Shown piece by piece: positions 7,919 to 16,045 of a DNA stretch of 64,000 nt. Position 1 is the stretch's first letter. The number at the start of each line of letters is the position of its first letter. Under the pieces are notes generated by a model, which was given only the letters and a program-made list of their open reading frames with translations, was not told the origin of the DNA and made no database searches. The DNA comes from Streptomyces fructofermentans (GTDB taxonomy: Bacteria > Actinomycetota > Actinomycetes > Streptomycetales > Streptomycetaceae). The stretch spans positions 81,885-145,884 of the forward strand of contig NZ_BMWD01000027.1 in the NCBI RefSeq assembly GCF_014651055.1, given 5' to 3'. A program made the translations under genes and the position numbers.

Positions 7919-9433
7919 TCAGGCCAGCCGGATCATGTTCCAGGAGAGCGGCTCCAGCACGGCGGAGAGCCTGCCGTCCCGCAGGACCGTCCCGGCGGCC
8001 GCGTGCGGCGCGACCCGCTCCGGATCGTCGAGGGTGTTGCGGGCGTCCGGGTCCGCGTCGGAGAGCACGCTGTGCTCCACGAGTCCCGTCACCCCGAGCG
8101 TGCCGAGGTCCACCTCCAGCGGAAGGGGTTCCGTCCGGCCGCGGTTGACGGCGAGGACGGTGACCGAGCCGTCCTCGGCGCGCACGGCGGTGGCGTGCAG
8201 CAGGTCCGCCTCGCCGTACTTCCCCGTCACGTACGTCGGGGAGTCCACGCGTACGTCCAGGACCCGCCCGCGTCCGTGGCGCGCGGCCTGCGCGAAGGGG
8301 AAGAACGTCGTCTGCCGCCAGGCCGGGCCGCCCGGTTCGGTCATGATCGGCGCGATGACGTTGACGAGCTGCGCGAGGCAGGCCACTGCCACCCGGTCCG
8401 CGTGCCGCAGCAGCGCTATCAGGAGCGAGCCGAACACGACGGCGTCGAGCACCGAGTAGTTGTCCTCCAGCAGGCGCGGCGCCTCGGGCCAGTCCAGGGG
8501 GGCGGACGCGGCGCGCGCCTCCCACTCCGGCAGGTACCAGACGTTCCACTCGTCGAAGGAGAGGTTGATCCGCTTCTTCGACTTGAGCCGCGCGCCCACG
8601 TGGTCGCAGGTGGCGACGACGTTCTCGATGAACGACTCCATGTCGACGGCGGAGGCCAGGAAGGAGTCCAGGTCCCCGTCGGTCGGCCAGTAGTAGGCGT
8701 GCAGCGAGACGTGGTCGACGAGTTCGTACGTCTCCTCCAGGACCGTCGCCTCCCACTCGGCGAAGGTCGGCATGGCCTGGCTGGAGGAGCCGCAGGCGAC
8801 CAGTTCGACGGAGGGGTCGATCTGGCGCATGGCGCGCGCGGTCTCGGCCGCGACCCGGCCGTACTCCCGCGCGGTCTTGTGCCCGGTCTGCCAGGGCCCG
8901 TCCATCTCGTTGCCGAGGCACCACAGCCGGATGCCGAACGGATCCTTGTCGCCGTGGGCGGCCCGCAGGTCGGAGAGCGCCGTCCCCGAGGGGTGGTTGG
9001 CGTACTCCAGGAGTTCCACTGCCTCCGCGACGCCCCTGGTGCCGAGGTTCACCGCCATCATCGGCTCGGCCTGCGGGCCGATCCGCCGGAGGAAGGCGAT
9101 GTACTCGGACAGCCCGAAGCGGTTGGTCTCCGTGGACCGCCAGGCGAGGTCGAGCCTGCGGGGCCGCTGCTCGGCAGGACCGACGGAGTCCTCCCACTTG
9201 TAGCCGGAGACGAAGTTGCCGCCGGGGTACCGGACCGCCGTGACGCCGAGTTCGCGCACCAGGTCCAGGACGTCCCCGCGCAGCCCGGCCGCGTCGGCGG
9301 TGGGATGGTCCGGCTCGAAGATGCCGGTGTAGACGCAGCGGCCCAGGTGTTCCACGAACGAGCCGAACAAGCGGGGGTTCACCTCGCCGATGGTGAAGGC
9401 GGGGTCGAGGGTGAAGCGGGCCTTTTCCTGCAT
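7919..9433 (-). CDS. abfA: Alpha-L-arabinofuranosidase, GH51
   Basis: A 504-residue intracellular (no signal peptide) retaining glycosidase that releases terminal L-arabinofuranose from arabino-oligosaccharides. Landmarks of GH51 are NPRLFGSFVEHLGRCVY at the N-terminus, AVRYPGGNFVSGY, the acid/base Glu in CLGNEMDGPWQ (about residue 173) and the nucleophile Glu in SFDEWNVWY (about residue 295). Length matches the family. It would feed L-arabinose to the pathway suggested by the importer, epimerase and SMP-30 lactonase nearby. Its upstream region shares a motif with the iclR promoter, so IclR-type control is likely. Confidence 0.95.
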   Translation of the reverse strand: MQEKARFTLDPAFTIGEVNPRLFGSFVEHLGRCVYTGIFEPDHPTADAAGLRGDVLDLVRELGVTAVRYPGGNFVSGYKWEDSVGPAEQRPRRLDLAWRSTETNRFGLSEYIAFLRRIGPQAEPMMAVNLGTRGVAEAVELLEYANHPSGTALSDLRAAHGDKDPFGIRLWCLGNEMDGPWQTGHKTAREYGRVAAETARAMRQIDPSVELVACGSSSQAMPTFAEWEATVLEETYELVDHVSLHAYYWPTDGDLDSFLASAVDMESFIENVVATCDHVGARLKSKKRINLSFDEWNVWYLPEWEARAASAPLDWPEAPRLLEDNYSVLDAVVFGSLLIALLRHADRVAVACLAQLVNVIAPIMTEPGGPAWRQTTFFPFAQAARHGRGRVLDVRVDSPTYVTGKYGEADLLHATAVRAEDGSVTVLAVNRGRTEPLPLEVDLGTLGVTGLVEHSVLSDADPDARNTLDDPERVAPHAAAGTVLRDGRLSAVLEPLSWNMIRLA

Positions 9434-9553
9434 GGGTGCCTGGTTCGCCTTTCGTGAGGGGACTCCTGCGCGTCGGATGCGGGCGAGGCGGTTCGGCGCC
9501 GGCTTCGAGGTGCCCCCCGTTCTCGGCGCCGCGGGTCCGATGCCCTGCCTGAC

Positions 9554-9592
9554 TGTTCGAGATTTCGTTGGATGCCCGCAACTTCGAACGGA
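9554..9592. promoter_or_regulatory. Candidate IclR operator upstream of abfA
   Basis: TGTTCGAGATTTC at 9554-9566 matches 12 of 13 bases of the iclR upstream site at 11345. A second, inverted half (CAACTTCGAACGG, about 9580-9592) follows. It lies about 120-160 bp upstream of the abfA start, a reasonable operator position. Confidence 0.5.
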
Positions 9593-9600
9593 CCGTAGAC

Positions 9601-9612
9601 AGGAAGCGCTTA
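9601..9612. promoter_or_regulatory. AGCGCT-centred inverted repeat, possible LacI-type operator
   Basis: AGGAAGCGCTTA carries the AAGCGCTT core common to operators of LacI-family sugar regulators. Only eight bases are symmetric, it stands alone, and no LacI gene is in the window, so the assignment is weak. Confidence 0.25.
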
Positions 9613-9635
9613 CTCGTCAATGGTTCGCGCAGGAA

Positions 9636-9672
9636 CAGCGGCCCCCGCCCGGAGACCGGGCGGGGGCCGCTG
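9636..9672 (-). terminator. Strong hairpin terminator after the SMP-30/iclR operon
   Basis: A perfect 17-bp stem (CAGCGGCCCCCGCCCGG and its complement) with a three-base loop AGA, 30 bp downstream of the lactonase stop on the minus strand. Confidence 0.8.
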
Positions 9673-9701
9673 AGGTGCCGTGCGGTGCGTCGTGCGGGCT
9701 G

Positions 9702-10556
9702 TCAGCCCGCGAACGGGGTCTGGGGCAGGCCCTTGCCCGCGCCGGGGACGACGAGCACCGAGCCGGCGAGCGGATGCGGTGCCTCCAGGCCCGTACGGGC
9801 CGTCGTGATGTAGAGGTCGGTCAGGCCGTCGCCGCCGAACGCGCAGGCCGTCGGGCGCGGCACGGGCAGTTCCACGACCCGGTCCAGCCTGCCGGACGGG
9901 GTGTATCGGCGGACCGCGCCGCCGTCCCAGAGGGCGACCCAGACACAGCCGTCGGCGTCGACGGTGAGGCCGTCGGGGAAGCCCGCGCCGTCCTCCACGG
10001 ACACCAGGGGCCGCCTGCCGGTGGCGTGCCGGCCGTCGAAGTCGAACACGTCGACGCGCCGGGTCGGCGAGTCGATGTAGTACATGAGCCGCCCGTCGGG
10101 GCTCCAACCCGTGCCGTTGCTCACCGCGACGTCGTCGAGGACCGTCTCTGCGGTGCCGTCGGGGGCGACGCGGGAGAGGGTGCCGCCGCCCGCCGCCTCG
10201 TCGTAGCGCATGGTGCCCGCCCACAGGGCGCCGTCCGGGGCGACCGCCGCGTCGTTGGCGCGGCGGCCGGGGACGACCTCGCGGCGCAGCCACCGAAAGC
10301 CTTCGGAGCCGCCGTCGGGGCCGTACAGGCCGATGCCGTCACGGAGGTTGACGACCAGCCCGCCGCCCGCGCGCGGCTTGGCGGCGCCCACGTGCTGCCC
10401 GGTCGCCCTGACCGTGCGACGGCCCGTGTCCGGCTCGTACGTGTGGACGCGGGAGCCGAGGATGTCGATCCAGATCAGCCGCCGGCCCTCGGCGTCCCAG
10501 GTGGGGCCCTCGCCCAGGGCCGCCTCGGCCCGGACGGCCACCTCGAAGCCGTTCAT
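9702..10556 (-). CDS. SMP-30/gluconolactonase family sugar lactonase
   Basis: A 284-residue six-bladed beta-propeller hydrolase that opens aldonolactones. The metal-ligand positions are all present: Glu16 in GEGPTW, Asn in RANDAAVAPDG, Asn in SNGTGWSPDG and Asp in FPDGLTVDADG. Such enzymes act on L-arabinono-, galactono- or gluconolactones in oxidative sugar pathways. Its ATG overlaps the iclR stop (ATGA at 10553-10556), so translation is coupled to the regulator. With the arabinofuranosidase nearby, an L-arabinonolactonase role is a reasonable inference, but no dehydrogenase or dehydratase is in view. Confidence 0.88.
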   Translation of the reverse strand: MNGFEVAVRAEAALGEGPTWDAEGRRLIWIDILGSRVHTYEPDTGRRTVRATGQHVGAAKPRAGGGLVVNLRDGIGLYGPDGGSEGFRWLRREVVPGRRANDAAVAPDGALWAGTMRYDEAAGGGTLSRVAPDGTAETVLDDVAVSNGTGWSPDGRLMYYIDSPTRRVDVFDFDGRHATGRRPLVSVEDGAGFPDGLTVDADGCVWVALWDGGAVRRYTPSGRLDRVVELPVPRPTACAFGGDGLTDLYITTARTGLEAPHPLAGSVLVVPGAGKGLPQTPFAG

Positions 10557-11326
10557 ACCGCGCTCCGGTGCCCGAGGCGCTCGGAGAGCTGGCCCGCCCC
10601 CTTGGCCGCGAGCTGCTCCAGCTCGACGCGGCGCTCGTCGCTCCAGCGGATCATCGGTACGGAGATGGAGAGCGCGGCGACGACGTGGCCCGCGCGGTCG
10701 CGCACCGGCGCGGCGACGCAGCTGACGTCGGGGTTCGACTCGCGGCTCTCCACCGCGACACCGCGGGACCTGATCTCCACGAGTGCCTCCCGCAGGGCGG
10801 CCGGGTCGGTGATGCTGTTCGGCGTCATCCGGACCAGGTCGGCGTCGTCCGGGATGCGCGCGCCGAGCTCGGGCTCGGGGAGCGAGGCGAGCAGCATCTT
10901 GCCCACGGAGGTGCAGTGCGCGGGCAGCCGGCGGCCGGCCGCGGACACCATGCGCACGGCGTGCGTGGAGTCCACCTTGGCGATGTAGATGACGTCGGTG
11001 CCCTCCAGGATCGCCACGTGCACGGTCTCGTCGCAGGTCTCCGCGACGGACCGGGCGACCTGCTGGCCCTCGGCGGCGAGGTCGAGCTGCTCGGAATACC
11101 TGCTCCCGAGCTGGTACGGCCGCACTCCGAGCCGGTAACGTCCCGGCTGGCCCGGCACGGGCGTGATGTACGAGCGGGCGGCGAGCGTGGTCACGAGTTC
11201 GTGCACGGTGGTGCGCGGCAGCTGGAGGCGGCGCACGATGTCGGGGGCGGAGAGCGTGCCGTCCCCGTCGAGGAAGAGCTCGAGTATGTCGAGAGCCCTG
11301 GTTACGGCAGGTACGAGGCGTCCCAC
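10553..11326 (-). CDS. IclR-family transcriptional regulator
   Basis: A 257-residue regulator with an N-terminal winged helix (LSAPDIVRRLQLPRTTVHELV) and a GAF-like effector domain (TCDETVHVAILEGTDVIYIAKVDS; AHCTSVGKMLLASL). The start chosen is GTG at 11326, preceded by GGGAGGGGG six bases upstream; a TTG further upstream lies inside the probable operator and is not credible. The lactonase gene overlaps its stop codon. A 17-bp near-palindrome 18 bp upstream suggests autoregulation, and a related motif upstream of abfA suggests it also controls the arabinofuranosidase. Confidence 0.92.
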   Translation of the reverse strand: MGRLVPAVTRALDILELFLDGDGTLSAPDIVRRLQLPRTTVHELVTTLAARSYITPVPGQPGRYRLGVRPYQLGSRYSEQLDLAAEGQQVARSVAETCDETVHVAILEGTDVIYIAKVDSTHAVRMVSAAGRRLPAHCTSVGKMLLASLPEPELGARIPDDADLVRMTPNSITDPAALREALVEIRSRGVAVESRESNPDVSCVAAPVRDRAGHVVAALSISVPMIRWSDERRVELEQLAAKGAGQLSERLGHRSAV

Positions 11327-11344
11327 AACTGGCCCCCTCCCTAG

Positions 11345-11361
11345 TGTTCGAAATTTCAACA
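11345..11361. promoter_or_regulatory. Near-palindromic operator upstream of iclR
   Basis: TGTTCGAAATTTCAACA is self-complementary except at two symmetric positions, and its AT-rich centre stands out in this GC-rich region. IclR proteins bind such inverted repeats. A second, wider inverted pair, GTGTTCG (11344-11350) and CGAACAC (11376-11382), surrounds it. Confidence 0.6.
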
Positions 11362-11382
11362 GCCGATCGGCATGACGAACAC

Positions 11383-11742
11383 AGGCTACTCACACTGTGT
11401 TTGGCCCGGCAATGGGCGGGTGCGGGCGGTTCCACGGGCCCCGGAAGGCTCCGCCCTCCGCGCCCGTCGCGTCCCCCGGGCGGCCCGAGGTGCCGAGGGC
11501 CGACGGAGGACCGGCCGTCCCGGAGCGGCGCACCCCGGGTGCCGGGGTGTCCCGGACGGCCGGAGCGGCCGGATGCCGGAGCGGCCGGGCGCCGGCGCCC
11601 GCGGCCCGGAGCTGAACTGTCCGGGGCCGCAACGGCCAGAGGGAACGCGGGTGTCGGAGCGGCTGGGTCCGGAGTCCGGGCCGGAGTGACCTCGTGCGCG
11701 GGTGGCGGTGTGCACGGCGGGCGGGGCGGGTGACCGTGGGGC
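11383..11742. other. Gene-free interval with short GC repeats
   Basis: No frame here has credible coding features. It holds short direct repeats built on GCCGGAGCGGCCGG (about 11560-11590) and presumably the 3' end of the pucR-type transcript. I see no convincing terminator or promoter. Confidence 0.4.
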
Positions 11743-12987
11743 TCACTGGCGGCGGGTCCGGGGGTCGCCCAGTTCTCCGCGCAGACGTTGCGCCCGCAGT
11801 ACCAGTTCCAGTTCGAAGCGGCGGTCCGGGTCGTCGATCTCGTCGCCCCACAGCTCGCGGATCTGGCGCAGCCGGTACCGCACGGTCTGCGGGTGGACCC
11901 CGAGCCGGGCGGCCACCTCGGGTGCCCCGCCCCTGGTCTCCAGCCAGGCCAGCAGTGTCTCCGCGAGCCGTCGCCCGTGCGTGGGACCGCAGTGGGCGAG
12001 TGGTTCCAGGCAGCGCAGCGCGAGGTCGTCGATCAGCTCCTCCGGCTGGAGCAGCACCAGCGCCTCGGTGTGCTCGGTGCAGTACAGGACCTCCCCCGGC
12101 GGCAGCAGCCCGCGCTCCATGAGACGTACCGCCGCCTCGGCCCAGCGCAGCGACTTCGCCGCCTCGGACAGCGGCACGGGCGGACCTATGGCACCCGCCC
12201 ACCCCGTCAGCGCGCGGTGCAGCAGCTCCGGACGTCCGGCCGCGTCCGGCTCGGGCACGACCATCCGGGGCTGCTCGTACTCCATGTCCAGCAGCGCCCC
12301 CTGCCCCACGGCCGGGGCGACGGCCTCGCGCGCGGGGCGCAGCAGCACCCCCACCGCCACCCTCTCGGGCAGCGGCCAGCCGATCCGCGCGGCCCGCTCG
12401 GCGAGCGCCTCGGCCGGGTCGCCCCTGTGGTGCTCGACGAGGAGCAGCTCCATCAGCCGCCGCTGGAGCCGCAGCCGCTCCCCGGCCTGCCGGGCGGCGG
12501 CCTCCGCGTAGCCGCGCACGGACTGGTCGACGAGTCCGTCCAGGTACTCGTACCCGGCGTCGACCAGCTCGTACATGGCGGGCGGCGGGATCTCCACGCG
12601 CTGTCCGATCTCCGCGAAGCGGCGCCAGGCGAGCCGTACACCGAGCCGGTACATCGCCTGGAGCGCGTCCAGGCTGCGGCCGTTCAGGCCCTCGCCGCGG
12701 CCGAAGTCCTGGAACACCTCGGGGTGGACGCGGGGCCGGCCCTCGGAGGTCTCCAGGTGCTGGACGAACACCTCGATGGCCCGCCGGATCCCGATCAGCG
12801 CCATCGGCTCGCCGGAGTCGTCGAGCACCACGGGCAGATGGGGGTACTCGTGCTGTATCTCCTGGAGGATCTCCTCGGCGAGCACGGGCGCCTCGGCCAT
12901 CGCCAGCGCGGCGAACTGCCGCACCTGCAGGCGCGGTACGTCGTGCCAGGCCGAGCGCACGGTGACGGATCCCCGGCGAAGGGCCAT
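11743..12987 (-). CDS. PucR/CdaR-type transcriptional regulator
   Basis: A 414-residue protein ending in the PucR-family helix-turn-helix (EVAARLGVHPQTVRYRLRQI, about residues 370-390), preceded by a GGDEF-like sensing middle region and an N-terminal helical domain. The family activates metabolic genes in response to small ligands; this one has no adjacent enzyme to suggest a ligand. The start at 12987 has GGGAG eight bases upstream and comes 2 bp after the stop of the DUF2613 peptide gene, so the two are co-transcribed. A divergent DUF3068 gene lies beyond. Confidence 0.85.
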   Translation of the reverse strand: MALRRGSVTVRSAWHDVPRLQVRQFAALAMAEAPVLAEEILQEIQHEYPHLPVVLDDSGEPMALIGIRRAIEVFVQHLETSEGRPRVHPEVFQDFGRGEGLNGRSLDALQAMYRLGVRLAWRRFAEIGQRVEIPPPAMYELVDAGYEYLDGLVDQSVRGYAEAAARQAGERLRLQRRLMELLLVEHHRGDPAEALAERAARIGWPLPERVAVGVLLRPAREAVAPAVGQGALLDMEYEQPRMVVPEPDAAGRPELLHRALTGWAGAIGPPVPLSEAAKSLRWAEAAVRLMERGLLPPGEVLYCTEHTEALVLLQPEELIDDLALRCLEPLAHCGPTHGRRLAETLLAWLETRGGAPEVAARLGVHPQTVRYRLRQIRELWGDEIDDPDRRFELELVLRAQRLRGELGDPRTRRQ

Positions 12988-12989
12988 GG

Positions 12990-13142
12990 TCAGCGCTCCC
13001 GGCCGGCCGTCTCGTAGGTGACGAGCGGGGTGTTGGGCTGCTCGGGGGTCGCGTCGAGCAGCGCCACGACGCCGAGGGCGGCGCCCACGGCGAGCAGGGC
13101 CGCCACCGCCGCGGTGAGCAGAGCGGCGAAGAGTCTGGACAT
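12990..13142 (-). CDS. DUF2613-like small membrane peptide
   Basis: A 50-residue peptide: a basic N-terminus (MSRLF), one long Ala/Val/Leu transmembrane segment (residues 5-29), then a short Pro/Thr-rich external or lumenal tail (ATPEQPNTPLVTYETAG). Length and pattern agree with actinobacterial DUF2613 proteins. GAGAGG lies about ten bases upstream of the ATG. The stop is 2 bp before the PucR-type regulator gene, so the peptide may share its regulation or act with it at the membrane, but the function is unknown. Confidence 0.72.
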   Translation of the reverse strand: MSRLFAALLTAAVAALLAVGAALGVVALLDATPEQPNTPLVTYETAGRER

Positions 13143-13292
13143 CGCGGGTCAGCCTCTCTTTCGGAGGTCGTTCCCACCCCGGTCCACGCGTGCCGACGGC
13201 TCGCGGGCCCAGCCCCTGCGCCGCGTTCGGCGTCGCTCGGCCGGGAGGACCCCATCCGTTCCCGTCCGGCGTGCCCCAGTCTCGGCAACGCA

Positions 13293-13322
13293 TTGACACT
13301 TCGTCAAGGGTGCGCCTACGGT
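13293..13322 (+). promoter_or_regulatory. Housekeeping-type promoter of the DUF3068 gene with overlapping inverted repeat
   Basis: TTGACA (13293-13298) and TACGGT (13317-13322) are 18 bp apart, a good HrdB-type promoter. TTGAC at the -35 is mirrored by GTCAA at 13303-13307, so a regulator binding this inverted repeat would cover the -35 element. The gene start is 85 bp downstream. Confidence 0.6.
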
Positions 13323-13407
13323 TCCCGGCCCATACCGCACGTGCACCCTCCCCCAGCGTGCCGGCACGTCCTCGTGCCGTGTCACCACGAGCCTCTGGAG
13401 TGCCCGG

Positions 13408-14385
13408 ATGCGCCGTTCTGTCACACCGCTCTCACTGGTCCTGCTGGGTCTGGGCGTGTTCCTTCTCGTCCTGGCCCCCCTGCTGGCCTGGTACGTCGAG
13501 CCACGGGCCCAGCGGACCCCCGTGGACATCGACTCGACGACCGTCTTCACCGGCACGGGCAGCTATTTCGACACGAAGGAGATCGAGACCGTCGACGACA
13601 CGAGGATCACCATCACCCGCCAGGTCCGGGGTGACGTCGCCGACAGCGAGAAGAGCGGCCGGGCGGTCTGGGACGTGTCCACGTCCGTCGACACCGACGC
13701 GTCGCTGCCCGCCGCCGATCCGCACGACGCGCTCCAGTGGTCGACGGAGCGCTGGGTGACCGACCGGAAGTCGAACGCCCCGGTCCACTGCTGCGACGAG
13801 ACGCCGTACTTCGAGGGCGAGGCGTACCTCAAGTTCCCCTTCGACGTGCAGAAACGCTCGTACGTCTGGTGGGACAACACCCTCGGCTCGACGGTCACCC
13901 TGGCCTACCGGGGCACGAAGAGGATCCAGGGGTACGAGGGCCTCCGGTTCACCGGCAGGGTGCCCGCCACACAGACCGGGACGCGGCTCGTGCCGGGCAG
14001 CATCGTGGGCGAGCCGGACCGCGGGCAGGTGCTCGCCGAGGAGTGGTACGCGAACCACGGCATCGAACTCGTCGCCGACCAGCGCACGGGCCGGATCATC
14101 TACGCGGCCATCGGCCCCCGCAAGACCCTCCGGGCGCCGGGCGGCGAGAAGGACGCCGCCGTGCTCCTCGACAGCCGGCGGGTCGCGTTCACCGAGCGGA
14201 CCCAGAAGGAGCAGGTCGAGCTCGCCGACGCGGACAGCGGCCGGCTGCGCCTGGTGGGGACCACGCTGCCGATCGGGGCGGGTGTGGCCGGTTTCCTCCT
14301 CACCGCGCTGGGGGTCGTTTTGGTGGTACGAGGGCGTCCGCATCCCGAAACGTCCGAGAGCTCCCAGCAAACGCTCACGATGTGA
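13408..14385 (+). CDS. DUF3068 (PorA-family-like) membrane-anchored protein
   Basis: A 325-residue protein with an N-terminal hydrophobic anchor (SLVLLGLGVFLLVLAPLLAW, about residues 8-28), a large extracytoplasmic beta-rich domain with a CC pair (VHCCDET), and a C-terminal transmembrane helix (about residues 288-312). This two-anchor layout is typical of DUF3068 proteins of actinobacteria, some of which are grouped with mycolate-bacteria porins. It faces the outside of the cell. It lies 508 bp upstream of the AftD-like operon, on the same strand, which suggests a shared envelope role, but a hairpin and a long gap separate them. Function is unknown. Confidence 0.82.
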   Translation: MRRSVTPLSLVLLGLGVFLLVLAPLLAWYVEPRAQRTPVDIDSTTVFTGTGSYFDTKEIETVDDTRITITRQVRGDVADSEKSGRAVWDVSTSVDTDASLPAADPHDALQWSTERWVTDRKSNAPVHCCDETPYFEGEAYLKFPFDVQKRSYVWWDNTLGSTVTLAYRGTKRIQGYEGLRFTGRVPATQTGTRLVPGSIVGEPDRGQVLAEEWYANHGIELVADQRTGRIIYAAIGPRKTLRAPGGEKDAAVLLDSRRVAFTERTQKEQVELADADSGRLRLVGTTLPIGAGVAGFLLTALGVVLVVRGRPHPETSESSQQTLTM

Positions 14386-14893
14386 TGAGACGTCAGCTCC
14401 ACAAAGCACCGAAATTGTCACTTCGGTGAGTAGCCGCGAGGAACGAGCGGGCGAAAACTGTCCACCCCACCCGAACACAGCCCGCCCACACCCACCGCAC
14501 CAACCGGCACCCGCCACCCCTCGGCCCCGGACCCCACGACCGGCCCCGGCGGCCGAGTTCCACCGAACAGTTCCACGCGCCACCCGTCCGTACGGACGCG
14601 CTCCGCGGGACATTCAGGGTCCCGCACCGGGCGCTCCGCGGCGGAGCGGTCCCCCCACGGACCGCGACCCGGCCCGGGATGCCGGGGCCCGCACCCGAGC
14701 GGTGCGGGCCCCGCGGCCCGGCCGGACACGACCGTTCCGACCCGCCCCGACAGCCGGACCCCGCGCCGCGGGACCCGGCCGATCCACCCCACGACCTCGA
14801 CCGATCCGCATCGGGAGACCCACAGGAGGAGCGCACCGAGTTCCGCCTTGAACCCCTCGCTGGTTCCGCACCCCGAGACGAGTTGGAGCACCC
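14386..14893. other. Long leader region upstream of the glycan operon
   Basis: No gene is visible. It begins with an inverted repeat CACCGAA (14407-14413) and TTCGGTG (14422-14428), followed by about 100 bases that are poor in G on the plus strand (14460-14540), a perfect GC hairpin at 14684-14712, and then the operon start. It probably holds the operon promoter and possibly a leader-based control element, but I cannot place a -10/-35 pair. Confidence 0.4.
14684..14712. terminator. Perfect GC hairpin in the glycan-operon leader
   Basis: GGGGCCCGCACC and its exact complement (12 bp) flank the loop CGAGC. No T-run follows. It could end the DUF3068 transcript or act as an attenuator before the operon. 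Confidence 0.45.
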
Positions 14894-16045
14894 ATGCCCC
14901 AGCACGTGCCTTCGTCGTTGCGCGCCGCCTTCCCCCGCTCCGCGCAGCGACACCCGGCGCTTCCCCCACAGCCGCGCCGTATCGTCTTCCTCGCCCGTCG
15001 CGACTTCGGCAACGACGCGGCGGGCGGCTCCGAACTCCTGGTCGACAGACTCGCCGAGGGCCTGACCCATCTCGGGCACCAGGTCACCCTGCTGTGCGGG
15101 GGTCCGGCCGCGTACCGCGACTACCGCGTGGTGTCGGCGGGCGGCGACCTCGGCCACTACGTACGCGCACGATCCGCGTTCCAGCGGCAGGTCGGCGACT
15201 GCGACCTGCTCGTCGAGGTGTGCAACGGCATGCCCTACCTCGCCCCGCTGTGGCACCGCGGCCCCACACTCTGCCTGGTCAACCACGTGCACACCGACCT
15301 GTGGCGGATGCGGTTCGGCGGGCCGCTGGCGCCCGCCGCCCGGCTGGGGCGAAGACTTGAGCACTGGGCCCTGGCGGGTGCGCAGCGCCACGGCCTGCTG
15401 GTGGCCGTCTCCCCCTCGACGGCCCACGCGCTGCGCGCGATCGGGGTCGACCGCGAACGCATCCGTGTGGTGCACAACGGTGTCGAGGAGCCCGGCCCGC
15501 CGGCCGGGCGGTCGCCCGAGCCGCTGTTCCTCGCGATGGGGCGGCTCGTCGAGTACAAGCGCATCGATCTGCTGCTGCGGCTGTGGGAGCGGGTCCGCCC
15601 GGTCACCGGCGGGCGGCTGGTGATCGTCGGCGACGGGCCCGAACGGGAGCGTCTTGAGCGGCTCGCGGGCCCGGGCGTCGAGTTCACCGGGCATGTCTCC
15701 GAGGCCGAGAAGCACCGTCTGCTCTGTGCCGCCTGGCTGCTGCTGCACCCCTCCGCCGTCGAGGGCTGGGGCCTGGTGGTGACGGAGGCGGCGGCCCGCG
15801 AGACACCCGCGATCGCCTTCGACGTGCCCGGCCTGCGCGACTCGGTCGCGGACGGCGAGACGGGCCTGCTCGCCCGCGGCGAGTCCTCCTTCGCGGCGGC
15901 CTGGTGCACCCTGGCCCTGTCGTCCCACCGCCGGGCCCTGATGGGCAGGGCGGCCGGCGAGCGGGCCGCCCAGTACCGCTGGCACCGCACGGTCCGCCAG
16001 TTCCGGGCGGTCGCCGCGGAGGCGGTGAGGGGCTGGACGCCATGA
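14894..16045 (+). CDS. GT4-family glycosyltransferase
   Basis: A 383-residue cytoplasmic GT-B glycosyltransferase, first gene of the glycan operon. It shows the Gly-rich N-terminal acceptor loop (FGNDAAGGSELLVDRLAEGL), a central VHNGVEEP, LFLAMGRLVEYKRIDLLL with the sugar-nucleotide-binding Arg/Lys, VIVGDGPERERL, and the EX7E motif within SAVEGWGLVVTEAAA (about residues 289-300). The family transfers hexoses or pentoses from NDP-sugars to lipid or glycan acceptors. TTGGAGC precedes the ATG by five bases. The stop overlaps the next start (ATGA at 16042). Donor and acceptor are unknown. Confidence 0.9.
   Translation: MPQHVPSSLRAAFPRSAQRHPALPPQPRRIVFLARRDFGNDAAGGSELLVDRLAEGLTHLGHQVTLLCGGPAAYRDYRVVSAGGDLGHYVRARSAFQRQVGDCDLLVEVCNGMPYLAPLWHRGPTLCLVNHVHTDLWRMRFGGPLAPAARLGRRLEHWALAGAQRHGLLVAVSPSTAHALRAIGVDRERIRVVHNGVEEPGPPAGRSPEPLFLAMGRLVEYKRIDLLLRLWERVRPVTGGRLVIVGDGPERERLERLAGPGVEFTGHVSEAEKHRLLCAAWLLLHPSAVEGWGLVVTEAAARETPAIAFDVPGLRDSVADGETGLLARGESSFAAAWCTLALSSHRRALMGRAAGERAAQYRWHRTVRQFRAVAAEAVRGWTP

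Noticed and set aside
11397..11733. Small GC-rich open frames between iclR and the PucR-type gene
   Set aside because: Pro/Arg/Gly-only compositions in several overlapping frames, no ribosome site and no codon-position bias distinct from the background.
14441..14540. G-poor stretch in the glycan-operon leader as an R-loop or special structure
   Set aside because: The strand bias is real but short, and I see no repeat or motif that would make a specific claim testable from sequence alone.
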